This document shows positions 7,033 to 15,027 of a stretch of 41,131 nucleotides of DNA, one piece after another. This stretch comes from Hyphomonadaceae bacterium. Lineage in GTDB: Bacteria > Pseudomonadota > Alphaproteobacteria > Caulobacterales > Hyphomonadaceae. Each line of letters starts with the position of its first letter. Positions within the stretch are counted from its first letter, which is position 1. A program made the translations under genes and the position numbers. The notes beneath the pieces were generated by a model that saw only the letters and a list, made by a program, of their open reading frames with translations, was not told the DNA's origin and did not search any database. Where the stretch lies: contig JANQQC010000046.1 in assembly GCA_028285145.1 (NCBI GenBank), positions 1-41,131 of the forward strand, read 5' to 3'.

Positions 7033-8997
7033 ATGACTGACTCAATGAACCCCAGCACCGACGACTTTGCCGCGATGTTCGAGGACAGCGCGGCCGCGGC
7101 CGCGATGACCGAAGGCAAAGTCGTTCCCGCCACCGTCCTGTCGGTAGAAAACGACGCCATCATCGTCGATGTCGGCCTGAAGACTGAAGGCCGCATCCCG
7201 ATGAAGGAATTCATCATCGATGAAAAACAGCCCGAGCCCGGCGAAATCGTCGAGGTCTATCTCGACCGCATCGAAAACGCGCTCGGCGAAGCCGTCCTGT
7301 CGCGCGATAAGGCGCGTCGCGAAGAGAGCTGGATCAAGCTTGAAGACGCCTTCAATCAGGACGAACCCGTCAAAGGCGCGATTGTCAGCCGGGTCAAAGG
7401 CGGCTTCACCGTCGACCTTGGCGGCGTCAACGCCTTCCTTCCAGGCTCGCAGGTCGATATCCGCCCCGTTCGCGATGTTGGCCCGCTCATGGGCGAGGTT
7501 CAGCCTTTCGCCATCCTGAAAATGGACCGCCCGCGTGGAAACGTCGTCGTGTCCCGCCGCGCCATCCTTGAAGAGAGCCGCGCCGAGCAGCGTGCAGAGA
7601 TCGTCGGCGAAATGGCCGAAGGCGATGTCCGCGACGGCGTCGTCAAGAACATCACCGATTACGGTGCGTTCGTCGATCTGGGCGGCATCGATGGCCTGCT
7701 TCACGTCACCGATATGAGCTGGAAGCGGGTCAACCACCCAAGCCAGGTCGTCAATGTTGGCGAGACGGTCAAAGTCCAGATCATCAAGATCAACCCGGAC
7801 ACCCAGCGTATCTCACTCGGCATGAAGCAGCTCGGTGCCGATCCATGGGATGGCGTGGAAGCCAAGTACCCGATCGGTCTGCGCCTCGAGGGCCAGATCA
7901 CCAACATCACCGACTATGGTGCGTTCGTTGAGCTAGAAGATGGCGTTGAAGGCCTGATCCACGTCTCTGAAATGAGCTGGACCAAGAAGAACGTTCACCC
8001 CGGCAAGATCGTCTCCACATCGCAGACGGTCGATGTCGAAGTGCTGGATGTGGACTCCGAGAAGCGTCGCATCTCGCTCGGCCTCAAGCAGACCCAAGAC
8101 AATCCATGGACCGCCTTCATGGCTGACAGCCCAATCGGCTCCGAAGTCGAAGGCGAAGTCCGCGGCATTACCGAGTTCGGTCTCTTCGTTGGCATCGGCC
8201 CGGACCTCGACGGCATGGTCCACATCAACGACATCGCCTGGGACGCATCCGGAGAAGAAGCCATTCAGCGCTTCAACAAGGGCGACATCGTCCGCGCGAA
8301 AGTGCTCGACGTCGATGTCGACAAGGAGCGCATCTCGCTCGGCATGAAGCAGCTTGACGGCGATCCAATGGGTGACGGTGCAATCCGCCGCGGCGCGATC
8401 GTCACCTGTACGGTCACGGAAGTCGCTTCTGGCGGCATCGAAGTCGAGTTCGGCGATCCGGCCATGAAAGCCTTCATCCGCCGCTCCGACCTTTCCCGCG
8501 ACCGCAGCGACCAGCGCCCCGAGCGCTTTGCTATCGGCGACAAGGTCGACGCCAAGGTGACACAGGCCGACAAATCGGCCCGCCGCGTCAGCCTGTCGAT
8601 CAAGGCGCTGGAAATCGCCGAGGAGCAGGAAGCGGTGCAACAGTACGGTTCCGCAGACAGCGGCGCGTCGCTCGGCGACATTCTGGGTGCAGCGCTTGGC
8701 CAATCCGGTGGGGAGGCCAAGGCGACCAGCGAAACGGTCGAGCCTACGCCGGAAGCCGTCGACGATGTTCCAGCCCCGGCTCCAGAGGCAGCGGACTCTG
8801 GCGAGGACGACCTCAAGCAGCTGAACGGCGTCGGCCCGGCAGCTGAGAAGAAGCTCCACGCCGCTGGCCTGACCAGCTTTGCCCAGATTGCGGCGCTCTC
8901 GGCAGACGAGATCGCTAAGATCGAGGACGAGCAGGGTCTGTCCGGAAAGTTCGAGAAAGGCGGCTGGGTCGAGCAAGCCAAGGAGCTTGCAGGCTAA
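7033..8997 (+). CDS. rpsA: 30S ribosomal protein S1 with C-terminal helix-hairpin-helix tail
   Basis: Binds mRNA and delivers it to the 30S subunit. Six S1 (OB-fold) repeats can be followed at roughly residues 28-93, 112-177, 197-265, 283-352, 370-439 and 453-525, several with the NITDYGAFV pattern and ending in ISLGMKQ-type strands. A low-complexity Ala/Pro/Glu linker (about 535-590) follows, then a fused helix-hairpin-helix domain (592-654: LKQLNGVGPAAEKKLHAAGL and GGWVEQAKEL), which makes the protein longer than the roughly 560 aa usual for S1. The tail resembles the one appended to L21 in alphaproteobacteria. GGAG at 7024-7027 sets the start. A strong terminator follows. Confidence 0.96.
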   Translation: MTDSMNPSTDDFAAMFEDSAAAAAMTEGKVVPATVLSVENDAIIVDVGLKTEGRIPMKEFIIDEKQPEPGEIVEVYLDRIENALGEAVLSRDKARREESWIKLEDAFNQDEPVKGAIVSRVKGGFTVDLGGVNAFLPGSQVDIRPVRDVGPLMGEVQPFAILKMDRPRGNVVVSRRAILEESRAEQRAEIVGEMAEGDVRDGVVKNITDYGAFVDLGGIDGLLHVTDMSWKRVNHPSQVVNVGETVKVQIIKINPDTQRISLGMKQLGADPWDGVEAKYPIGLRLEGQITNITDYGAFVELEDGVEGLIHVSEMSWTKKNVHPGKIVSTSQTVDVEVLDVDSEKRRISLGLKQTQDNPWTAFMADSPIGSEVEGEVRGITEFGLFVGIGPDLDGMVHINDIAWDASGEEAIQRFNKGDIVRAKVLDVDVDKERISLGMKQLDGDPMGDGAIRRGAIVTCTVTEVASGGIEVEFGDPAMKAFIRRSDLSRDRSDQRPERFAIGDKVDAKVTQADKSARRVSLSIKALEIAEEQEAVQQYGSADSGASLGDILGAALGQSGGEAKATSETVEPTPEAVDDVPAPAPEAADSGEDDLKQLNGVGPAAEKKLHAAGLTSFAQIAALSADEIAKIEDEQGLSGKFEKGGWVEQAKELAG

Positions 8998-9033
8998 GGT
9001 TGATCACTCACCTTTCCAAAATCTAAGAAAATC

Positions 9034-9072
9034 TTGCGGCGGAGCCTATGGTCTCCGCCGCAAATTCGTTTT
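9034..9072 (+). terminator. Rho-independent terminator after rpsA
   Basis: TTGCGGCGGAG, 8-base loop, CTCCGCCGCAA: a perfect 11-bp stem at 9034-9063, followed by ATTCGTTTT. It ends 11 bases before the ihfB start, so it should strongly reduce read-through into ihfB, which would then need its own promoter or controlled read-through. Confidence 0.85.
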
Positions 9073-9083
9073 AGATCAATGAC

Positions 9084-9383
9084 ATGCTAAGATCTGAACT
9101 CGTCGCCAAGCTTACCGAAGAAAACGATCACCTTCGCCAGGAGGACATTGAGCGCGTCGTCGCCGTGATTCTCGGGCAGATCGGTGAGGCGCTTGCCGAT
9201 GGCGGCCGCGTGGAACTGCGGGGCTTTGGCACATTTTCCGTACGCCGACGCGATGCGCGCATCGGTCGAAACCCCCGCACGGGGGAGCCAGTGGAAGTCG
9301 CGGCCAAGTCTGTCCCCTTCTTCAAGGCCGGCAAGGAACTGCGCGCGCGCGTGAATGGCGGCGAGGATCCTGAGGCGCGCTGA
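9084..9383 (+). CDS. ihfB: Integration host factor subunit beta
   Basis: Nucleoid protein that with IHF-alpha bends DNA at specific sites, assisting sigma-54 promoters, replication and recombination. The 99-aa protein has the whole HU/IHF fold: N-terminal helices ([13 protein letters not shown]), the [16 protein letters not shown] strand and, in the DNA-inserting arm, the RNPRTGEPV motif containing the intercalating proline, ending in [14 protein letters not shown]. The order rpsA-ihfB is conserved in proteobacteria. The start codon is within 12 bases of the rpsA terminator, so the promoter probably overlaps that region. Confidence 0.95.
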   Translation: MLRSELVAKLTEENDHLRQEDIERVVAVILGQIGEALADGGRVELRGFGTFSVRRRDARIGRNPRTGEPVEVAAKSVPFFKAGKELRARVNGGEDPEAR

Positions 9384-9452
9384 GACCTGGCGCTGCACCC
9401 GAACTGCGCTGAGGCGTTGACGGTTTCTCAGAATTTATGAAGATTTTCGCCG

Positions 9453-9471
9453 AAGGCCGTCTCGGCCTTTT
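9453..9471 (+). terminator. Probable terminator after ihfB
   Basis: AAGGCCG-TCT-CGGCCTT: a 7-bp stem running into a short T-run (9468-9471). It is weaker than the rpsA and mscL terminators. It lies 70 bases after ihfB and 20 bases before mscL. Confidence 0.5.
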
Positions 9472-9491
9472 CAAGGAATGGGGAGCTTTTA

Positions 9492-9905
9492 ATGTTGAAT
9501 GAATTCAAAGAGTTCGCGATGAAGGGCAATCTCGTCGACATGGCCGTTGGCTTTGTCATGGGATCGGCTTTCGCAACCGTCGTCACAGCGTTTATTCAGG
9601 GCGTGTTCCTGCCAATGCTCAGCCCGATTATGGGCGGGCTCGACTTCTCGACGCTGCAATACACGATCTCCCCGGAGGTCGTGAACGAAGCGGGCGAAGT
9701 GGTTCAGGAAGCTGCGATCGTTCAACTGGGTGAATTTATCTCCGCCACAATCTCCTTCCTCATCGTCGCCTTTGTCATGTTCCTCATCATCAAAGGCATG
9801 AACAATATGAAGAAGAAGGCAGAGGAAGAGCCTGCCGCCGCACCAGAGCCACCCCGTCAGGAAGTACTTCTGGAAGAGATCCGCAACCTGCTTGCGAAAT
9901 CGTAA
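9492..9905 (+). CDS. mscL: Large-conductance mechanosensitive channel
   Basis: Inner-membrane homopentamer that opens under extreme membrane tension and releases solutes at hypo-osmotic shock. The 137-aa protein begins MLNEFKEFAMKGNLVDMAVG, where the N-terminal amphipathic helix and start of TM1 match the family closely. TM1 is about residues 16-43 and TM2 about 76-101, joined by a periplasmic loop (about 50-75), and the C-terminal helix ends EEIRNLLAKS. GGGGAG precedes the ATG. It stands alone between two terminators. Confidence 0.97.
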   Translation: MLNEFKEFAMKGNLVDMAVGFVMGSAFATVVTAFIQGVFLPMLSPIMGGLDFSTLQYTISPEVVNEAGEVVQEAAIVQLGEFISATISFLIVAFVMFLIIKGMNNMKKKAEEEPAAAPEPPRQEVLLEEIRNLLAKS

Positions 9906-9968
9906 TTCGGACTTTGTTCATCTATTTGGGAATAAAATCCGTTCAGTAGAGTACGCGTATAGTGAGAA

Positions 9969-10000
9969 GGGCGGTCCAAGCGGGCCGCCCTTTTGCTTTT
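9969..10000 (+). terminator. Terminator after mscL
   Basis: GGGCGGTCC-AAGC-GGGCCGCCC forms a 9-bp stem with one G-U pair (9969-9990), followed by TTTTGCTTTT. It lies between the convergent mscL and MscS-family genes and acts for the plus strand; the minus side lacks a T-run. Confidence 0.85.
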
Positions 10001-10008
10001 GCAGCGCG

Positions 10009-11364
10009 CTACTCCGTAGGCCTCTGATCGCTCAACAGGTCTTCCCCTTCCCCATCGGCGCGCTCCTCGGCGGCCTGTTTGCGAACATGATCGTCGGGGG
10101 CAACATCCATCTCCGCGTCCGGCGTGGACGGCGGGGTGACGGGCTGTGTCCGTACTGGCGTGTCGAATACCGTATCTGCGCTCACAGACAGCGTGCTGAC
10201 ACCGTCGAGCTTCACCCTGTAGATCGGCTCCGGCAAAGTGAAGCCTTGGTTCTCAAGGACCGTCTTCACCGAGTTGATGGACACGCTCCGCGCCTTCCGG
10301 AAGTCCGTTTCCCGCTGATCGATCCAGGCGAAGAATTCAATCACGATGTTGGAGTCGCCGACATTGTCGATCATCGCGGCCGGAGGCGGATCGGCGAGCA
10401 CGAAATCGAGTTCGCTCATCGTGTCCAATCCTGCCTGAGAGGCGTCAATCGGATCGTCACTAGCGTCCACGCCAAGCTTGAAGGAGAAACGGCGTTGGGG
10501 ATTGCGCGTGTAATTGAGGATAATACCCTTGAACACGGTCGCATTTGGAATGCGCAGATGATTGCCGTCCATCGTCATCAAGATCGTGGCGCGTGAGGTC
10601 AAGCGGACCACAATCCCTTCCATGTCGTTGATGACGACATGATCATTCGCCCGGAAGGGCTGGCGCAGGCTCAGCATGATGCTGGCGATGTAGTTCTCGA
10701 TCGTGTCCCGGACGGCAAAGCCGATCGCAAGTCCGAGCAGGCCGGCTCCACCAGCCACCGCGCCGAACAGCGCCATTGCATCCAGAATCGTCAGTGCCAG
10801 CAAAAGCCCGCCAATGATCCCGGCGAGGCGCACGAACTGCGCGATCACGCGGGCAATGAACGGGTTTGGCGCAAAGAGCCGCCAAAGCGGCGCGATGGAT
10901 GCAATCAGATGCGCGACGAGCGCAACAAGAAGAAAAGCTCCAAACGCCACTGCGTAAAGCGGCCAGGCACGTGTCACGGACCCAACGGTCGTCTCAAATC
11001 GCTCGACGACCGGTATCAGATTGTCATCCACATCAAGCGTTCGCTCGATATCGTCCCGCACCGCGACGGTGCCTTCCACACGCTGGGCGAGCTCCCTCGC
11101 ACGAAGCGCGACACTCTCATTGGCCGCCTGCCCTGAAAGGTGCACAACCCCGTCCGTCGCATCGACCTCGATGCCGGACAGCTCTTCGATTTCCGCGAAT
11201 ATGCCACGAAGCCGGGCTTCAATCGCGGCATCATCGGCTTCGGAATACTGCTGCGTGATGGGAGACGGAGCCGCTGGCTCAGGCTCGCCCCCCTGCGCAA
11301 CGGCCGTCGCCGCGAGTAAAAAAGCCGAGACTGCAAAAGCGACTGATTTCAATGCCCTCAACAT
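10009..11364 (-). CDS. Small-conductance mechanosensitive channel with BON domain
   Basis: 451 aa. Residues 1-24 are a signal peptide (probable cut after AVAQ). A BON domain follows (about 42-112, with GIEVDATDGVVHLSGQ), which in other proteins binds membrane surfaces. The MscS part has TM segments near 134-157, 171-196 and the pore helix at about 198-218, rich in Gly/Ala as usual, then the beta domain (FRANDHVVINDMEG) and the alpha/beta domain to about 385. The last 60 residues are acidic and low in complexity. It should release ions at moderate osmotic downshift. The two mechanosensitive channels are convergent neighbours, which may help joint osmotic control (inference). Confidence 0.93.
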   Translation of the reverse strand: MLRALKSVAFAVSAFLLAATAVAQGGEPEPAAPSPITQQYSEADDAAIEARLRGIFAEIEELSGIEVDATDGVVHLSGQAANESVALRARELAQRVEGTVAVRDDIERTLDVDDNLIPVVERFETTVGSVTRAWPLYAVAFGAFLLVALVAHLIASIAPLWRLFAPNPFIARVIAQFVRLAGIIGGLLLALTILDAMALFGAVAGGAGLLGLAIGFAVRDTIENYIASIMLSLRQPFRANDHVVINDMEGIVVRLTSRATILMTMDGNHLRIPNATVFKGIILNYTRNPQRRFSFKLGVDASDDPIDASQAGLDTMSELDFVLADPPPAAMIDNVGDSNIVIEFFAWIDQRETDFRKARSVSINSVKTVLENQGFTLPEPIYRVKLDGVSTLSVSADTVFDTPVRTQPVTPPSTPDAEMDVAPDDHVRKQAAEERADGEGEDLLSDQRPTE

Positions 11365-11457
11365 GCCCGATCTCTTGCTTCCTGATGAACACTACGTGTG
11401 ATCAACCAAGGGGTTTCCTTGGCATAAGTCATTGCCCAGCCTTTGACCCACAGCACT

Positions 11458-12885
11458 TCAGGCCGAGGGGGCCCTGCCCGTCCATGGCTGCGCGTCTTCC
11501 AATTGCCGCGCAAGCTGGAACAGGGTCGCTTCATCGGCATAGCGGCCGGAGAACATCATCCCGATGGGCAGGCCGTTGGAGTCGGTGCCGACCGGCACGG
11601 ACATGGAAGGCTGACCGGTGAAATTGTAGGGCGGCGTGAAGGGGTAGATCGCCGCCTGCCGGCTGTCGACTTCCGCAGGCTCCAGATTGACCGGATCGAC
11701 ATGCCCGATCTCGGGCACGGGCTGGGCCATCACAGGAGACAGAACAACATCATACGTGTTGAACACGCGCATAATGTCCCGGCCCAAACTACGCATGGTG
11801 GCCCAGCCCTCCATGGCCATGGCCCCGGTCAGCGCCTTCTTCGAGCCCTTGTAATTGCGCCATGTGAGGGGCTCGAACTCGTGGGGCTCCGGCTCACGGC
11901 CAATTCTTGCAATGGCCCGGTCGATCATCGCGGCGAAATTGCTGCCGGACACCATGGTCTGCGCCGCATAGAGCCGGCGATAATCGATCTCCAGGCCCTG
12001 CTCCTCAACGTGATGGCCGAGGTCTTCGAGCAGTTTGGCGGTCTTCTCCAGAGCGTCGCGGATCTCAGGATGGACCGGCCGACGGCTTGGCATTTCGCAG
12101 TGGAAGGCGATGCGCAGCGGGCGCGGCGGGGTTTCAATCTCTTCAAGATAAGGGCGCGCCTTTGCCGGAAAGGCGAAGGGTTCATCACCCTCGGGATATC
12201 CCGTCGCATCCAGCATGGCGGCGCTGTCCCGCACGGTGCGCGTCACGACGTGCTCGACCACCATGCCGACGGAGGCTCCCATATCATTGGCGCTGGTTGG
12301 AATGCGGTCCCGCGTTGTCTTCATCCCGAACAGGCCGCAACAGGCTGCCGGAATACGGATCGAGCCCAGCCCATCGGCGGCGTGCGCCATCGGCAGGATA
12401 CCTGCCGCAACAGCCGCCGCCGCGCCACCGGACGAGCCACCCGCGCTGTAGTCGGTGTTCCATGGATTCCGGCAGACCCCGAAATAAGCCCCTTCCGTCG
12501 TTCCGGTGATGCCGAACTCAGGCGTATTGGTCTGGCCCATCAGCACAAGCCCGGCCTCGCGATAGCGGGTAACAAGCGGGCCATCGGCCTCGGATGTATT
12601 GCCTGCAAGAAAACGCGAACCATGGGTGTACGGCCACCCTTTCACCGGGCAAGCTATATCTTTCAGGACCAAGGGCACGCCGCGGAAGGGCCCCTCCGGA
12701 AGGTCACCGGCCGCAACGGCCCTCGCCTCATCATAGGCTTCGAACACGATTGCGTTCAGCGTGGGATTGCGCGCCTCCGCGCGGGAGATCGCTTCTTCCA
12801 GAAGCTCGGAGGGTGAGACTTCTTTGCGCGCGACAAGGTCGGCCAGCCCAAGGCCGTCATATGTTTCGTAGTCCGCAATTGTCAT
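11458..12885 (-). CDS. Amidase signature family hydrolase
   Basis: 475 aa, hydrolysing an amide bond; the substrate cannot be told. The Ser-cis-Ser-Lys triad is visible: Lys in GVPLVLKDIA, then the glycine/serine-rich signature (YSAGGSSGGAAAAVAAGILP) with the cis-Ser and the nucleophile in DGLGSIRIPAACCGLFGMK. The family usually has GGSIRIPA at that point; here it is GLGSIRIPA. I choose ATG 12885 because AGGAGG stands five bases before it; an upstream in-frame start at 12906 would put that ribosome binding site inside the gene. An 11-bp hairpin touches the ribosome binding site (12894-12922). It could be co-transcribed with the phospholipase-like gene upstream. Confidence 0.92.
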   Translation of the reverse strand: MTIADYETYDGLGLADLVARKEVSPSELLEEAISRAEARNPTLNAIVFEAYDEARAVAAGDLPEGPFRGVPLVLKDIACPVKGWPYTHGSRFLAGNTSEADGPLVTRYREAGLVLMGQTNTPEFGITGTTEGAYFGVCRNPWNTDYSAGGSSGGAAAAVAAGILPMAHAADGLGSIRIPAACCGLFGMKTTRDRIPTSANDMGASVGMVVEHVVTRTVRDSAAMLDATGYPEGDEPFAFPAKARPYLEEIETPPRPLRIAFHCEMPSRRPVHPEIRDALEKTAKLLEDLGHHVEEQGLEIDYRRLYAAQTMVSGSNFAAMIDRAIARIGREPEPHEFEPLTWRNYKGSKKALTGAMAMEGWATMRSLGRDIMRVFNTYDVVLSPVMAQPVPEIGHVDPVNLEPAEVDSRQAAIYPFTPPYNFTGQPSMSVPVGTDSNGLPIGMMFSGRYADEATLFQLARQLEDAQPWTGRAPSA

Positions 12886-12893
12886 GATCGCCT

Positions 12894-12922
12894 CCTGTCT
12901 CAACACAAGCAGTTGAGACAGG
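12894..12922 (-). promoter_or_regulatory. Perfect inverted repeat abutting the amidase ribosome binding site
   Basis: CCTGTCTCAAC, 7-base spacer, GTTGAGACAGG: 11-bp perfect arms. Read on the minus strand, the 3' arm ends in ACAGG, sharing its AGG with the AGGAGG of the amidase. It may be a repressor site or an mRNA stem limiting translation of the amidase. There is no T-run, so it is probably not a terminator for 12955-14895. Confidence 0.55.
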
Positions 12923-12954
12923 CAGAGTCGATTGGTTTTCAGGCAGCGGTAAGC

Positions 12955-14895
12955 TTAGGCCGCGTTCTGCTTGGCGAGATCGATCCAGTGCTCGACTTCA
13001 TCTTCTTCCAGATTGTCGAGATCGTTGAGCACCCGCTCGCCGTCCGGCGTCGTCAGGAAGGTCATGGCCTCGATGAAAAGATCACGCGCGGACGCCTTGG
13101 CAAGGTCTTCGCCGGTGCGCACCCCCGCCCCGACAAGGATCTGGGCATCGTGGACCCGCAGGCCCGGCACCTCGATCATCAGGCTTGCCTCATCCTGCCA
13201 CTCAACCAGCGTGGCGGGCGTGACATAGTGGAGGTCCAGCCTGTCGGCGATTTCTTCGGGATCACAGTCCAGAAGGTCACCGACCGTGCGCAGACCAACC
13301 TTGGACAGGCGGCGCGCGGTCTTGCGGCCAATGGACGGCGCGGCATCGATTGAGGCCGCGCGGATGAGGCCGCGCTCGGCACGCTCCTCTTCCTCATCGT
13401 CCTCTTCATCGCTCTCGTCGACTTCAGCTTCCACCTCATCGACATCGGGCGTGTCCTCTTCAGCCTCAATCTGAGCGGGGGCGACGTCAGCCTCGATTTC
13501 CTCGTATTCGATTTCAGCCTCAGCTTCGGCCTCGGCGGTGAGACGGTCTTCTTCCTCCTGGGCACGGGCCGCATCGTGGCGACCATCATGCTCGGCTTCC
13601 TTCTCGGCGAGCCGCTCCGCTTCTGCTGCGGCGCGCGCCGCTTCCCTGTCAGCTTTTTCCTTTTCACGGGCAGCAGCCTTGGCTTCGGCAGCGGCCTGTT
13701 TTTCAGCTTCTTCCTTCTCGCGCTCGGCGGCTTTCGCGTCCGCCGCCGCCTTCTTCTCGGCCTCTGCCTTGGCTTTCGCCTCGGCCTTTGCCGCGCGCTT
13801 GGCTTCTGCGGCTGCTTTCTTCTCTGCCTTCCGGTCGGCGCGGCTGGGCGCAGCTGGGGCCACCTCTTCCTCGACCTCTGTCACCTCAGGGCGCGGTACG
13901 GTCGGCACATGTTTCGAGCCGAGATCGCCAAGCGGCTGGGCGTCGAGCTCCTTCAGCGGCTTGCGTAGCACCTGCCGCGCATGGAGCCTGCGGATTTCCT
14001 TGTCGTCGTCCGGGAGGGTTCTGAGCACCTTTCCGGTCTTCTGTAGCTCGGCATACATCACCTCGACCTGATGACGGTCGGCAGCATCGGCGAGCCTGTT
14101 CGTGATTTTGCGCACCGGTACGCCAAGGGCGGCGAGATAGCCCTGCGCCGTCAGGCTGACCTTGGGTGGGGACACTTCCGCCTCGGCGACGGCCCGTGAA
14201 ATGAGTTTCGCGACGCCTGCGGTTGCATAAGCCACAAGGCTCGCGACCGCATCGAACATGGTCTCGTCCAGCCCCGAAGCGGGATCATCAAGACCCGCAT
14301 CCAGGTCGTAGTGATCAATGAAGGTCTGATAGTGCGGGTGAGAGGTCTTCGCCCCGGCCAGCACCATCTCCGAAACGAAGGCCGGACCATCTCCGGCGGA
14401 GACGCTGGGATACCCGATCCCGGCAATGCGCGCCTTGATCCGGTCTGCCGACTTGAAAATGCTCCACTCAACGGCGCGATGCACCGCGCCCTCTTCCTCG
14501 GTCTGTCCGGTGTGGAAGGGCTGGCATGGGTCGGCATAATAATGACTGAGCACGCCAAGCGCATAAGCGGCCTTCGACCAGCGTTTTGCTTTCAGCGCTT
14601 CGACAAACTGGGCATACCAGTCCATCGCCGCGTCGCGCGCCCCGCCCCACTCGCCTTCTGAGACATTGAGGACATGATTTTGGAAATCCTTGAACTTGGC
14701 GTCAGGGGCCTTCGCGCCTTCGAACAGTTCAGGATGATGTCTCAGAAAGACCGACTTCCAGGCCGCGCCCTCATCACCTTCGATCAGGCTGAGCGAGTCC
14801 AGCACAATATGATGATGCATCGAACGGCAGGAATGCGCGGCGATGATCCGCTCAAGGAGCGTCTTGTCGGGGGTTTTAGCATCCGTCCGGGACAT
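12955..14895 (-). CDS. Zinc-phospholipase-like N-domain fused to coiled coil and DUF4332 tail
   Basis: 646 aa in three parts. Residues 1-220 resemble the zinc-dependent phospholipase C/P1 nuclease helical fold: SCRSMHHHIVLDSL, LGVLSHYYADPCQPFHTGQ, and GAVHRAVEW supply His/Asp residues at the spacing of metal ligands. Residues about 355-510 are an Ala/Lys/Glu-rich stretch, strongly charged and predicted to be a long coiled coil, then an acidic segment. The last 110 residues are a helix-hairpin-helix type DUF4332 domain (APSIGRKTARRLSKVGLRTVGDLLD, VPGLRVHDAQILVGAGV). There is no signal peptide, so it is probably cytoplasmic, which is odd for a phospholipase. Activity is unproven. Confidence 0.8.
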   Translation of the reverse strand: MSRTDAKTPDKTLLERIIAAHSCRSMHHHIVLDSLSLIEGDEGAAWKSVFLRHHPELFEGAKAPDAKFKDFQNHVLNVSEGEWGGARDAAMDWYAQFVEALKAKRWSKAAYALGVLSHYYADPCQPFHTGQTEEEGAVHRAVEWSIFKSADRIKARIAGIGYPSVSAGDGPAFVSEMVLAGAKTSHPHYQTFIDHYDLDAGLDDPASGLDETMFDAVASLVAYATAGVAKLISRAVAEAEVSPPKVSLTAQGYLAALGVPVRKITNRLADAADRHQVEVMYAELQKTGKVLRTLPDDDKEIRRLHARQVLRKPLKELDAQPLGDLGSKHVPTVPRPEVTEVEEEVAPAAPSRADRKAEKKAAAEAKRAAKAEAKAKAEAEKKAAADAKAAEREKEEAEKQAAAEAKAAAREKEKADREAARAAAEAERLAEKEAEHDGRHDAARAQEEEDRLTAEAEAEAEIEYEEIEADVAPAQIEAEEDTPDVDEVEAEVDESDEEDDEEEERAERGLIRAASIDAAPSIGRKTARRLSKVGLRTVGDLLDCDPEEIADRLDLHYVTPATLVEWQDEASLMIEVPGLRVHDAQILVGAGVRTGEDLAKASARDLFIEAMTFLTTPDGERVLNDLDNLEEDEVEHWIDLAKQNAA

Positions 14896-15027
14896 GGCGC
14901 GCCTCTTTTGTCTGGAGCCGGTGAAGGGTTAAGAAAAAGAGGTCGGCGATTAAGGTTTATGGTGCGTTAAGCGCGGCCGCCACTGGCTATGATTTCACCA
15001 CCAGCCGCAGCCGCGCCAAAACATCGC

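Noticed and set aside
7933-8976. 347-codon open frame on the minus strand inside rpsA
   Set aside because: Mirror of the S1 coding bias; no ribosome binding site or domain, and the plus strand is firmly rpsA.
11443-12816. 457-codon plus-strand frame across the amidase
   Set aside because: His/Arg/Gly-rich shadow of the amidase frame with no family features.
13600-13850. Repetitive GCTTCGGC-type tracts suggesting a tandem repeat
   Set aside because: Explained by Ala/Glu/Lys codons of the coiled coil in the phospholipase-like protein; no exact unit.
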